IMG/VR virus record: IMGVR_UViG_3300044613_001317
Location: 1-41,944 of that record
Length of the DNA: 41,944 bases
Strand: one strand, 5' to 3'
DNA from: a virus
The notes under the pieces are model-generated. The model did no database searches, was not told the DNA's origin, and saw only the letters and a program-made list of their open reading frames with translations. The position numbers were made by a program, and so were the translations under genes. This document shows, piece by piece, positions 29,038 to 35,967 of this stretch (position 1 is its first letter; every line of letters starts with the position of its first letter).

Positions 29038-29159
29038 GACACTAAGCCCATAGATAGGTGACCAAGGCACACATCAGCAACAATATAGTCGGAATGATTA
29101 ACGACAATATCAAAATGCGTTGCGTCTTTATCACAAAAAAAACATTTAGACTTCTTCAT
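29034..29159 (-). CDS. Tiny zinc-binding protein
   Basis: 41 residues. CFFCDKDATHFD and VADVCLGHL give a C-x2-C ... C-x2-H site. Similar to 22801-22965 and loosely to the DUF7455-type protein. Leaderless start, coupled to the sulfotransferase by GTGA. Confidence 0.6.
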   Translation of the reverse strand: MKKSKCFFCDKDATHFDIVVNHSDYIVADVCLGHLSMGLVS

Positions 29160-29165
29160 ATAATA

Positions 29166-29171
29166 ATTATA
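29166..29171 (-). promoter_or_regulatory. Leaderless -10 box
   Basis: TATAAT on the - strand, 6 nt before ATG 29159; it also serves the sulfotransferase through coupling. Confidence 0.6.
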
Positions 29172-29174
29172 CCA

Positions 29175-30602
29175 TTAAACAAAATCAAACCACAGTGGCA
29201 TAATATATCTTGATCCATTTGCAGGAGCAACATGATACCAGTAGTGAATATTTCCAGGGAATAGAACTAAATCGCCAGCCTTGGGCTTAAATGATACACC
29301 TTGATGAATAAAAGACAACTCTCCACCATCGTAATCGTCATTAAGATATACCCATCCTGCTAAATGGTTTGAATCTTTATGTCCTAAGTCGTCTATTGGA
29401 ATTACTGGACTATTATTATGCACCCATTCAGCAAAACGAGAGTTTCTTGGCTTTAGTTTAACACCATACTCTTCTTCCACCAAAGATTTTATTTGAGGTA
29501 TATATCTTTCTGAATAGTCTAGTGAGTCGTAATAAAGTAAAGACAAGGTAGGCTTTCCAGCGCTATCAGGCTGTAGAGGACGATTATTGCTTGTCTCTGT
29601 ACCCTTGATTAGTTCTATAATGTTGTTGCACTCTTCTTTACTTAGATAGTTACTAAAGATTTTTACATTATTAGGATTGTTTCCAATCTTAGTAAAGTTT
29701 TCTATAGTAAGTTCAGATATTACCACCTTCTTTTGTTCTGGGATAACTATGTTATTAAAATCTTTTACTAATTCTAGCAACTTGCTAATGTCTTCTTGAT
29801 CGGTATGTATCATAAAATCATATATTCCAAATTGTTCAGACAACTGTCTTATTTGTCTAACAACATCAACCATAGGTCCTTTAACATGGTGATGCTGCTT
29901 TCTTACTGGTGCATTTTTATCGTATCTAACATTTTGCTCTTCGTCGGGATGATTTATAATTAGAGGATCGATAATAACTATTGGCTTTACTCTACTAAGA
30001 TCAATCTTTTTAAATTGATCTCTAAATAGTAAGTTATCATCTACATAAATATACTCACAATGCTTGTTTGCTATTTCAATAGTAGTGTCTGAAGAACCAA
30101 CAACAGCCATATGTGTCTTATGTTGGTGCGTTTTCATCAAATCCATAACCTTATCCATCCAGACTGCAGAGATAGCAACTCTTTTTTCAAGAGTATCTAT
30201 TAGTGATGGATCGTGCATATAGTGTTCTAGAACTATTCTTTCTGCAGGACCATTTCCTTCATCTCCCCATCTTCCAGCAACAAGGTTTACACCAATTCTT
30301 CCAGGAGCAAATCGGTTTAATGTTTCACAAATTTTAGCAGCATAGTCAGGGCTTGTTCCGTATGCTGGCAAAGCAATTGTCATAATTAGTTGGTTTGTTT
30401 TTTGTAGCGCTTCTTGTATAACTAAGGAAAAGTCTATGCCTCCTGGACCGTAAGGAAGCAAAACAGATTTTACATTAGCATCATCTAGTTCTGTGGCCAT
30501 CTTAAGGATTCCATTAAGATCTAGGTTTTCAATACTGTCATTTATCTGCCAGTGCCTTCTCCACATCCAGTGAAATGTTATGGGCTTATTTATATTATCC
30601 AT
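29175..30602 (-). CDS. Luciferase-like (LLM) oxidoreductase fused to a 2OG-Fe(II) oxygenase
   Basis: 475 residues, two enzymes in one chain. Residues 1 to about 285 match flavin-dependent monooxygenases of the SsuD/alkanesulfonate type: ITFHWMWRRHW, TIALPAYGTSPDYAAKICET, FAPGRIGVNLVAGRWGDEG. Residues about 295-475 are a prolyl-hydroxylase-like domain with KIGNNPNNVKIFSNYLSKEE, H408-x-D410 (DLGHKDSN), VYLNDDYDGGELSF, His457 and Arg465 (GSRYIMPLWF). The second half is the same paralog family as 30873-31484. Joining two oxygenases suggests sequential oxidation of one substrate; for SsuD-like enzymes that would be a C-S bond or a flavin-peroxide reaction. I do not know this combination as a described enzyme. 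Confidence 0.85.
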   Translation of the reverse strand: MDNINKPITFHWMWRRHWQINDSIENLDLNGILKMATELDDANVKSVLLPYGPGGIDFSLVIQEALQKTNQLIMTIALPAYGTSPDYAAKICETLNRFAPGRIGVNLVAGRWGDEGNGPAERIVLEHYMHDPSLIDTLEKRVAISAVWMDKVMDLMKTHQHKTHMAVVGSSDTTIEIANKHCEYIYVDDNLLFRDQFKKIDLSRVKPIVIIDPLIINHPDEEQNVRYDKNAPVRKQHHHVKGPMVDVVRQIRQLSEQFGIYDFMIHTDQEDISKLLELVKDFNNIVIPEQKKVVISELTIENFTKIGNNPNNVKIFSNYLSKEECNNIIELIKGTETSNNRPLQPDSAGKPTLSLLYYDSLDYSERYIPQIKSLVEEEYGVKLKPRNSRFAEWVHNNSPVIPIDDLGHKDSNHLAGWVYLNDDYDGGELSFIHQGVSFKPKAGDLVLFPGNIHYWYHVAPANGSRYIMPLWFDFV

Positions 30603-30858
30603 TTTTTATTACTCTTCCTTTTGTTTTAAACCAAGACCCTATCTTGGCCTTTGCTACTTTGCTTCTTAAAAGTTCTCCAAATGTTTCATGTGATATATCT
30701 GATCCAAGATACTCCTGACCAGTTTCAAGGTCTATCAGTTTCCATTTGCCAGGTGCTTTTGTGTGCAAGATCAAATCGATTGGATGATCGTAATCATTTA
30801 CCTCAGAGCCATCTAAAAGTTTTCTTTTCTTTTGATTTGGTTCTGAGTTATTTGTCAT
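30595..30858 (-). CDS. Unknown small basic protein
   Basis: 87 residues, with LLDGSEVNDYDHPIDLILHT and KWKLIDLETGQEYLGSD suggesting a beta-rich SH3-like fold, ending in basic residues (WFKTKGRVIKNG). Leaderless start; its end overlaps the fusion gene by 8 nt and probably drives its translation. Confidence 0.65.
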   Translation of the reverse strand: MTNNSEPNQKKRKLLDGSEVNDYDHPIDLILHTKAPGKWKLIDLETGQEYLGSDISHETFGELLRSKVAKAKIGSWFKTKGRVIKNG

Positions 30859-30864
30859 TATTCA

Positions 30865-30870
30865 ATTATA
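30865..30870 (-). promoter_or_regulatory. Leaderless -10 box
   Basis: TATAAT on the - strand, 6 nt before ATG 30858; likely the promoter of the fusion enzyme gene as well. Confidence 0.6.
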
Positions 30871-30872
30871 CA

Positions 30873-31484
30873 CTATGGGATTGTAAACCAAATTGGCACG
30901 GTATATCTTACACCAGACAGGACTTCTTTTACTTCATGGGCATAGTACATATTTCCAGGGAACATAATGAGGTCACCAATCTTAGGCTTAATAGTAACAT
31001 CGTGTGTTGCAAAACTTAGTTCCCCACCCTCATAGTCATCATTAAGATATATAAGTGTAGGTAGGTGGTTGTCCGTTACCCATCCGAGATCGTCAACATG
31101 TAGGGCTAGTTTGGTACCCTTGTCCCATCTTGCAATGTTAAGATAGTCAAGATCTTTCTTCTTTATATTTTCATGGTTATATGCTTTTTTAACTTCATCT
31201 AAAACTCTACCGAATATGTTATATTTATCTATAACGCCCTGATAGTTGTGAATCCATGCAACAGGATTATCTTTGTCGTCTTTTTGAGAAACAAAACTAA
31301 TTCTTCTAGTTTCTTGAATATGGCTAAGAAGATAGTCAATCTCTTCAGAAGAAAGAAAATTTGGTATAACTTTTATGTTGTCTGCAGAATTGCCGATTTT
31401 TTGAAAAAATTCAAGATACGCTGGGGTTCTTTCGATTTCTCCTGGGTGGTTTCCCACTGCTTGATTGTTAACTATGTATGCCAT
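30873..31484 (-). CDS. 2OG-Fe(II) oxygenase, paralog family member
   Basis: 203 residues from ATG 31484, fixed by a leaderless box. FQKIGNSADNIKVIPNFLSS is the shared N-terminal motif. The core has H-x-D in LALHVDDLG, IYLNDDYEGGELSFATHD, FPGNMYYAHEVKEV with the distal His and SGVRYTVPIWF with Arg. Closest in the window to the oxygenase half of the neighbouring fusion, so the two probably arose by duplication. Confidence 0.88.
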   Translation of the reverse strand: MAYIVNNQAVGNHPGEIERTPAYLEFFQKIGNSADNIKVIPNFLSSEEIDYLLSHIQETRRISFVSQKDDKDNPVAWIHNYQGVIDKYNIFGRVLDEVKKAYNHENIKKKDLDYLNIARWDKGTKLALHVDDLGWVTDNHLPTLIYLNDDYEGGELSFATHDVTIKPKIGDLIMFPGNMYYAHEVKEVLSGVRYTVPIWFTIP

Positions 31485-31490
31485 ATAACC

Positions 31491-31496
31491 ATTATA
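31491..31496 (-). promoter_or_regulatory. Leaderless -10 box
   Basis: TATAAT on the - strand, 6 nt before ATG 31484. Confidence 0.6.
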
Positions 31497-31566
31497 CACT
31501 ACGAAAAAATCTTTAAAGTTCGGCGCAAAATAGAAGTTATAAACCTCTATATGCCCTATACGGGCA

Positions 31567-31671
31567 CTATTGGTGAGTAGCCTTCATATGCCGAGCAAGG
31601 GAATCATGCCCAAAGATACCCCATCTAAGATCCCATTCCTTCTTACAAATTGGACAGACTATTATCCTCAT
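31567..31671 (-). CDS. Single C2H2-like zinc finger peptide
   Basis: 34 residues. VCPICKKEWDLRW then HDSLARHMKATHQ gives C-x2-C followed by H-x4-H and a terminal His, close to a classical C2H2 finger. Overlaps the upstream gene by 29 nt. Confidence 0.55.
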   Translation of the reverse strand: MRIIVCPICKKEWDLRWGIFGHDSLARHMKATHQ

Positions 31672-31891
31672 CACTCTCCCAAATCATTAGACATCTTGTA
31701 CAGGTAATCCCATGCTCTCTCATATACCAAGTATGGTCACACCTAACAACATAATCCTTGCCCATACCCTTACGCTTTAGTTGTTGTCTGAACTTTCCAT
31801 TAGGATCGTGAATGTGGCAAAAATGATTTGAGCCAGTTGTATTTGCAAAGCAGGTTTTGCCATTATTCTTTTTGGCATAACACTTTCTCAT
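31643..31891 (-). CDS. Small protein with two zinc sites
   Basis: 82 residues. First site: CYAKKNNGKTCFANTTGSNHFCHIH; second site: CDHTWYMREHGITCTRCLMIWE. Between them a basic stretch (RQQLKRKGMGK). Start overlaps the upstream stop as ATGA. Confidence 0.65.
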   Translation of the reverse strand: MRKCYAKKNNGKTCFANTTGSNHFCHIHDPNGKFRQQLKRKGMGKDYVVRCDHTWYMREHGITCTRCLMIWESDEDNSLSNL

Positions 31892-32010
31892 TGGCGATGT
31901 CTTTTCTTATTACCATACCTAGCCTTAACCTCAGCCTTAGCCTGTTCTACAATGGCGTTCGTAATGTCTTCAACAGTAAACTCTTGATCGAAGGTTTCTT
32001 CAGTATCCAC
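31888..32010 (-). CDS. Tiny acidic/basic helical protein
   Basis: 40 residues, GTG start with TAGG just upstream. Acidic N-terminal half (MDTEETFDQEFTVEDIT), basic C-terminal half (KARYGNKKRHRQ). Overlaps both neighbours. Confidence 0.45.
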   Translation of the reverse strand: MDTEETFDQEFTVEDITNAIVEQAKAEVKARYGNKKRHRQ

Positions 32011-32206
32011 CTAGGCACTCATTTCTTGTATGGTATAGACGAATCTTGGTCATAGTTTTTTTGTTCGGGGCACTGAGAGGTTCACCGCATGCAGCACACT
32101 CCATGTCCCATTCGCCAGAAAAGAAGTCATATCGTAATCCTTTTGTGCGATTATATTTTTCTATACGAAATGCTGTAAATGGGTCAGGTATCTCCATATT
32201 GATCAT
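32000..32206 (-). CDS. Small zinc-binding protein
   Basis: 68 residues with CAACGEPLSAPNKKTMTKIR, then HTRNECLGGY. One likely zinc site formed by C-x2-C and His/Cys. Leaderless start. Confidence 0.6.
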   Translation of the reverse strand: MINMEIPDPFTAFRIEKYNRTKGLRYDFFSGEWDMECAACGEPLSAPNKKTMTKIRLYHTRNECLGGY

Positions 32207-32212
32207 ATCTTA

Positions 32213-32218
32213 ATTATA
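32213..32218 (-). promoter_or_regulatory. Leaderless -10 box
   Basis: TATAAT on the - strand, 6 nt before ATG 32206; the 15 bases from box to ATG are identical to those at 27204-27218. Confidence 0.6.
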
Positions 32219-32237
32219 GCCTGGTTTGGCTGGTTTG

Positions 32238-32789
32238 TCAATGTATGGATTTATCTAGCATGGCATTATAAATGTCATATAGTTTGGATAGGTCTGTATC
32301 TTCTATATATTTTCTAATCATCTCATACTCTCTAACCTTCTTGCTAGATATCATATGGCCATGTTCAGCGTAGTCCTTAAGTCGACCAGACTCATAGCCC
32401 TCAGTGATGATCTCAACATCCATCTTAATGGCTATGGCCTTGATCGTTTCAACGGGGAAATTTATTAGTCTATCGTAATCTATTATAATATCAAATTGAT
32501 CAATCATAGTCATATCATCTGTGCCAGTAAAGTACTTAGAGTAATCGTTTAGCCAAAGACTCCTTAAATTATTATTAACTAACTTGTCTAAAGTAGTACT
32601 TGAGGTATCGTAAAAGTATCTCATAGAAACCTCAGATGCCAGAAACTCTACTGGATCTCTGGCTATCGTTATCATTTTGTTATTTTGAAGAGTATGAAAC
32701 CTTTCCACAAACAAACCAGTATGTTGTAGTATCCTGTCTTGAAGATAGTTTGAGCCAACTCTAGGCAGGGTAACTATCGAATAATCCAT
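32238..32789 (-). CDS. Sulfotransferase
   Basis: 183 residues. PAPS loop IVTLPRVGSNYLQDRIL and 3'-phosphate motif KMITIARDPVEFLASEVS. Same compact type as 28495-29037. DIIIDYDRLINFPVETIKAI in both proteins (there VIDFNDLVKYP) shows they are paralogs. Leaderless start. Confidence 0.82.
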   Translation of the reverse strand: MDYSIVTLPRVGSNYLQDRILQHTGLFVERFHTLQNNKMITIARDPVEFLASEVSMRYFYDTSSTTLDKLVNNNLRSLWLNDYSKYFTGTDDMTMIDQFDIIIDYDRLINFPVETIKAIAIKMDVEIITEGYESGRLKDYAEHGHMISSKKVREYEMIRKYIEDTDLSKLYDIYNAMLDKSIH

Positions 32790-32795
32790 AAAACC

Positions 32796-32801
32796 ATTCT
32801 A
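32796..32801 (-). promoter_or_regulatory. Leaderless -10 box
   Basis: TAGAAT on the - strand, 6 nt before ATG 32789; divergent from the + strand box at 32824. Confidence 0.5.
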
Positions 32802-32823
32802 GCATATTCTGCGGGGGATAAAG

Positions 32824-32829
32824 TATAAT
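32824..32829 (+). promoter_or_regulatory. Leaderless -10 box
   Basis: TATAAT ends 6 nt before ATG 32836. Confidence 0.6.
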
Positions 32830-32835
32830 AGACTA

Positions 32836-33150
32836 ATGACCCTACTATATATACTCTATAGCCCTGTGTATAAGGCTGTCAAAATAGGGATATCTGATGT
32901 CTCAGGTAGAAGGTTTGCAAGCCATAGGACCAAGGGTTGGATATTGATTAAGTATTGGGCATTTTCCGAACGGGATAAAGCAAGAGCAATAGAATCCCTA
33001 GTAGTACAAACCCTTACTTCCAAGTATGGACATTTCCTGGATAAGGCGGATATGCCACAAGGGGGTTATACGGAGACATTTGATGCGTCGAAGATAACTC
33101 GAAAAGGTTTGATCCGTATGGTCAATAGGGCTATAAAGGATGTATCGTAA
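32836..33150 (+). CDS. GIY-YIG-like (T5orf172/MUG113 type) protein
   Basis: 104 residues. LYILYSPVYKAVKIGISD, then GRRFASHRTKGW and YWAFSERDKARAIESLV match the T5orf172-type GIY-YIG fold (YIL...KIGIS...R...H). Catalytic Arg and Glu equivalents are plausible at GRR and AIES. May be a nuclease of mobile or anti-host type. An isolated + strand gene close to the putative origin. Confidence 0.7.
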   Translation: MTLLYILYSPVYKAVKIGISDVSGRRFASHRTKGWILIKYWAFSERDKARAIESLVVQTLTSKYGHFLDKADMPQGGYTETFDASKITRKGLIRMVNRAIKDVS

Positions 33151-33153
33151 TCT

Positions 33154-33252
33154 TTATTTACCCTGGCATTTTGGACACTTGGATGTAGGGTTTGAGGTTC
33201 CATAAGGTACTTGGAACATACCCCCACAGTCAAAGCATAAGACATCTAACAT
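33154..33252 (-). CDS. Tiny zinc ribbon
   Basis: 32 residues with CFDCGGMF and CPKCQGK. Start shares TAATG with the stop of the upstream membrane peptide, so it is translated by coupling. Confidence 0.55.
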   Translation of the reverse strand: MLDVLCFDCGGMFQVPYGTSNPTSKCPKCQGK

Positions 33253-33338
33253 TATCCAGTCATCCTTATCTGTTGTAGGTAGGCCATATAGTTAAGAAAT
33301 ATGAATAGGCCAAGCATGATGATTAGGAAAGGTTTCAT
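33252..33338 (-). CDS. Tiny membrane peptide
   Basis: 28 residues, KPFLIIMLGLFIFLNYMAYL as a membrane segment. Leaderless box at the correct distance and coupling to the next gene support it. Confidence 0.45.
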   Translation of the reverse strand: MKPFLIIMLGLFIFLNYMAYLQQIRMTG

Positions 33339-33344
33339 ACATAA

Positions 33345-33350
33345 AGTATA
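33345..33350 (-). promoter_or_regulatory. Leaderless -10 box
   Basis: TATACT on the - strand, 6 nt before ATG 33338. Confidence 0.55.
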
Positions 33351-33356
33351 TCAGAG

Positions 33357-33479
33357 TTATCCACAGGTTGGACAGTAGTATGGAGCATCAGGCTTATCTG
33401 GATCGATAGCCAATAGGTAGTAACATTGAGTGCATTTAATGTCACTGAGTTCGTGTTCTGTTGTTGGGTCTGTTGTCAT
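33357..33479 (-). CDS. Tiny zinc ribbon
   Basis: 40 residues with CTQCYYLL and CPTCG. Its last codons contain a DnaA-box-like TTATCCACA (33357-33365 on the + strand). Leaderless start. Confidence 0.55.
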   Translation of the reverse strand: MTTDPTTEHELSDIKCTQCYYLLAIDPDKPDAPYYCPTCG

Positions 33480-33485
33480 ATGTTT

Positions 33486-33491
33486 AGTATA
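33486..33491 (-). promoter_or_regulatory. Leaderless -10 box
   Basis: TATACT on the - strand, 6 nt before ATG 33479. Confidence 0.55.
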
Positions 33492-33752
33492 TCATGGTTT
33501 TCAACAGAGTTATCCACAAGTTATCCACAGATTAATCTTACTGATAATATTATTAGACACTCTAGAAGTGGAGCATTGTGGAGGATAGTGGAGTAGGGAG
33601 CGCTTTTAACGATGCGTTCGTAATCTTTTTTTGGAGAGAGGGGCCTTATCACAAAACCTTCATATTGTCAAACCTCAAACCTTCCTATCCCGCTGCGGAT
33701 GATATCACAGATATAATGGTTTGTCAAGTCCTTTCAAACCTTAAAACCCCAT

Positions 33753-33778
33753 AAAAAAATCTCCCAAAACCAGGGAGA
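33753..33778 (-). terminator. Rho-independent terminator
   Basis: On the - strand, TCTCCC then a 7-nt loop then GGGAGA is followed by seven Ts (+ strand A run 33753-33759). It ends the transcript of the gene at 33851-34096 and shields the origin region from it. Confidence 0.8.
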
Positions 33779-33850
33779 AATTGTCGATAATCGTAATGTT
33801 TTTTTAACAAACCTTTATGTTATTTAAAGAAACCAGGAGATAATGGTTTG

Positions 33851-34096
33851 TTATTCTATAGGGGTTTGTTCTTGTATGGTTTGCTCTTGATCCCCTGGGA
33901 TTTCGCCTTCGGCGAAGCGGCCTGTGGCCTGCTCAATTTCACGGGCCTGCAAAAATTCGGGGGTAAATGTAAAGAATCTATTCAAACCTATAGCATGTGT
34001 AACAGTAACAAATGAGTTCCACATGTTATCTGAGAAAGCCTGATATTGTTTAGGATCTCTTTTGGCATATTCTGCAAAGTGATGTTTAGGGCTCAT
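33851..34096 (-). CDS. Unknown small protein
   Basis: 81 residues from ATG 34096, fixed by a leaderless box (the frame is open further but that would translate the promoter). SPKHHFAEYAKRDPKQYQAF and an acidic Gln/Glu-rich tail. No family recognised. Confidence 0.6.
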   Translation of the reverse strand: MSPKHHFAEYAKRDPKQYQAFSDNMWNSFVTVTHAIGLNRFFTFTPEFLQAREIEQATGRFAEGEIPGDQEQTIQEQTPIE

Positions 34097-34102
34097 ATAT
34101 TT

Positions 34103-34132
34103 ATTATAACACCATATAAAAGGGTTTGACAA
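34103..34132 (-). promoter_or_regulatory. Full promoter with leaderless -10 box
   Basis: On the - strand, TTGTCA (34127-34132) and TATAAT (34103-34108) are 18 nt apart, and the -10 ends 6 nt before ATG 34096. The -35 overlaps that of the + strand promoter. Confidence 0.65.
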
Positions 34133-34154
34133 ACCTTACAAACTATGGTATAAG
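34126..34154 (+). promoter_or_regulatory. Sigma-70-type promoter, divergent
   Basis: TTGACA (34126-34131) and TATAAG (34149-34154) are 17 nt apart. It shares the near-palindromic TTTGACAAA with the - strand promoter. Confidence 0.6.
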
Positions 34155-34172
34155 TTCAGCAGGGGGAAAGAT

Positions 34173-34319
34173 TTGAAGGTTCGTAATGTCCTGGTTTGGG
34201 GATATAAAGGTTTGGATCGTAATAAGGTTTGGTGGTTTGACAATTTGATAAAAGTATGGCACGTGCCCTTTCGGGTCACTGATTATTCGTCAACAAAAAT
34301 ATCTTCAAGTCGTGCGTAG
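34173..34319 (+). CDS. Candidate small Trp-rich protein
   Basis: 48 residues from TTG 34173 with AGGGGG 6 nt upstream and a promoter in front. It begins with KVRNVLVWGYKGLDRNKVW and contains WWFDNLIKVWHVPF. The last 37 nt lie antisense to the end of the gene at 34283-34543. The strength of promoter and ribosome site is the argument; the short length and unusual start lower confidence. Confidence 0.35.
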   Translation: MKVRNVLVWGYKGLDRNKVWWFDNLIKVWHVPFRVTDYSSTKISSSRA

Positions 34320-34543
34320 CCTTCGTCTTGAATTCCCAAACCTTCAATAAACAAATCCCAAGTTTCGTTGATGTATTGTTCTAGTGTTGGTGTGTGATTA
34401 ATTATTCCTTCAGCAAAACCAAAAGCAAGTGGCAAACCTAAATCGTTATACTCCATAAAATCTGACCACTCGTCATCCTTTTTAAAATTAACCCATAGTT
34501 GTCCAAGGATTAAAGCCTTGCTATCAAAATCCGTTGTTGGCAT
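34283..34543 (-). CDS. Unknown conserved-looking phage protein
   Basis: 86 residues, acidic (YNDLGLPLAFGFAEGIINHT, ending EDIFVDE), resembling small proteins common in actinophage small-gene arrays. Overlaps the upstream gene by 20 nt. Confidence 0.7.
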   Translation of the reverse strand: MPTTDFDSKALILGQLWVNFKKDDEWSDFMEYNDLGLPLAFGFAEGIINHTPTLEQYINETWDLFIEGLGIQDEGYARLEDIFVDE

Positions 34544-34730
34544 AATTTGTTCCTTCCTTAGTTTCTTTGGCTGACTCTGCTATTACCTGTAATCGATTAT
34601 ACACTACATAGGGCTGAGATTTTGCTAAGTATTCCCCGACCAATTCCAAATCAACTCTGAGGTCAGCAATAATGTTGCCCATTTTATTGGCAATCTTTTC
34701 CTCATCTGTAATTCGTCTGCTTATACGCAT
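34524..34730 (-). CDS. Unknown small protein
   Basis: 68 residues from ATG 34730, chosen for GGGAG 7 nt upstream. Begins MRISRRITDEEKIANKMGNI and looks helical throughout. No family recognised. Confidence 0.65.
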   Translation of the reverse strand: MRISRRITDEEKIANKMGNIIADLRVDLELVGEYLAKSQPYVVYNRLQVIAESAKETKEGTNYANNGF

Positions 34731-34804
34731 AGTTCTCCCTTGTATCCATTGTATCAAAAAGTGGGGGAAAGAGCAAGCCCCACGCCTGCCCCTTCCACCC
34801 GATT

Positions 34805-34830
34805 AATCTAGGTGACCCAATACCTAGATT
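34805..34830. terminator. Symmetrical hairpin at a gene end
   Basis: A 9-bp stem AATCTAGGT/ACCTAGATT with an 8-nt loop. The stop codon of the gene at 34824 lies inside one arm. No T run, so it may act as an RNA stabiliser or weak terminator. Confidence 0.5.
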
Positions 34831-35198
34831 TGCTCAACTAAATCTGCAACACCACTGCGGGTTGGCCGATAGGCCTCAACAAATTTATCAAAGGGCACAG
34901 AGACATTATCAGTAACAGTCTTAGTAACAAAGTCGACTAGGACCGTTTTCTCACCTAGGTCCAGGCCATCATTGTCAATTGCATATATACCAAATCCGTG
35001 CTCATCCAATACTGAACCATTAATAAGATAACTTATGATCATCCGTGTTCCATATGCTGAATCAAACCATCTAGGCTTTGAATGCTGCAGCGCCATTGCT
35101 AGGTCCCGCTGCCATTCGGTCTCGCCCCAATGACTATAGAGAACTACCCTAGGGCCCTTCTCACTGTCTTGAAATACATAGTTAATCCGTGCTCCCAT
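34824..35198 (-). CDS. Unknown protein
   Basis: 124 residues, alpha/beta in appearance, with VVLYSHWGETEWQRDLAMAL and FVTKTVTDNVSVPFDKFVEA. Contains no cysteines or spans. Shares one base with the next upstream gene (coupled). Similar proteins are common in actinophages, function unknown. Confidence 0.75.
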   Translation of the reverse strand: MGARINYVFQDSEKGPRVVLYSHWGETEWQRDLAMALQHSKPRWFDSAYGTRMIISYLINGSVLDEHGFGIYAIDNDGLDLGEKTVLVDFVTKTVTDNVSVPFDKFVEAYRPTRSGVADLVEQI

Positions 35199-35536
35199 TA
35201 GTCTTGCTCCTCATCTAGGTCGCCCTCAAAGTCAATGACAACCTTAGATACACGGCCATCATCATTTAACTGAATATACACAGGGTAGTATCCGTCACCA
35301 TAGCCCGTATTAAATACAATTGCTTTACCAATGCCTAGTTCTCCAGCATTATTGGCAAGCGTTGTAGCACTGGCACCCTGATAAGAGTATTCATACATCT
35401 TGCCTTCTAGGTCCCATTCCTCGCCTTCGTTAGTATTCCAGCCGTCAAGGTAGCAAGGGTCTCCCACCATTGCTTGACCGCTGTCCACAGCGAAGGAGCC
35501 TACTAATCTTAGTTCATCTATTACTATTTGTGTCAT
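35198..35536 (-). CDS. DUF4241-like protein
   Basis: 112 residues. LVGSFAVDSGQAMVGDPCYL followed by AIVFNTGYGDGYYPVYIQLN follows the DUF4241 pattern (vDSG ... GDPCY ... GDG.Y.V). Function unknown; frequent in phages and actinobacteria. Overlaps the upstream gene by ATGA. Confidence 0.65.
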   Translation of the reverse strand: MTQIVIDELRLVGSFAVDSGQAMVGDPCYLDGWNTNEGEEWDLEGKMYEYSYQGASATTLANNAGELGIGKAIVFNTGYGDGYYPVYIQLNDDGRVSKVVIDFEGDLDEEQD

Positions 35537-35967
35537 TTTGTTTCCAATCCTACTAGGGTCATTTCTTCAAGTGTAGCACACTGAGGGCATTTTGGCAAGT
35601 CTGCCTCATCAAAGGCATCTCTAACAGTATTATCAGGGTCCTCAAACTCTGCTCCACAGTTCTCACAGTAGAACCAGTTATAACTAACTCTGATTTGAAT
35701 TGTTGTGTTGGGTGGGCAAGGAACTTCAGTAATGAAGTATCCTAGTCTATTTACAAATCCCCAGCCGCTCCAGATATATGAGCCACCATCGTCGCCATCA
35801 CCATACATCCAGATACGGTCCTCTGGCTGCTCTTTAACAAAGGCAACCTCATCGCCATAGGTTTCAAACATCTCACCATTAAAGGAGGCGTTAGTATCTA
35901 TATGATTTTTGATTGGCTTGTATGTGTCACACCAGTCATCAAAGTCCATTTCAATAAAGTTATCCAC
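35533..35967 (-). CDS. Zinc-ribbon protein
   Basis: 144 residues. An acidic N-terminal domain with Trp-rich segments (IWMYGDGDDGGSYIWSGWGF) is followed by a C-terminal zinc ribbon: FYCENCGAEF and LPKCPQCATL. Function unknown. Confidence 0.7.
   Translation of the reverse strand: MDNFIEMDFDDWCDTYKPIKNHIDTNASFNGEMFETYGDEVAFVKEQPEDRIWMYGDGDDGGSYIWSGWGFVNRLGYFITEVPCPPNTTIQIRVSYNWFYCENCGAEFEDPDNTVRDAFDEADLPKCPQCATLEEMTLVGLETK

Larger units (their letters stand above)
33480..33850. other. Gene-free region, probable replication origin
   Basis: 371 nt without a convincing gene. Two DnaA-box consensus sites TTATCCACA lie in tandem at 33510-33518 and 33521-33529 (a third is at 33357-33365). An AT-rich stretch follows (33531-33558). 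Then GTGGAG occurs three times at an exact 10-bp period (33568, 33578, 33588), which is iteron-like. Further right are CAAACCTT repeats (33676, 33735, 33808) and a - strand terminator. DnaA boxes, phased iterons and an AT-rich segment together are the standard parts of an origin. Confidence 0.55.

Noticed and set aside
33851-34132. 93-codon form starting at 34132
   Set aside because: The first 12 codons coincide with the -10 and -35 region; the leaderless box points to ATG 34096.
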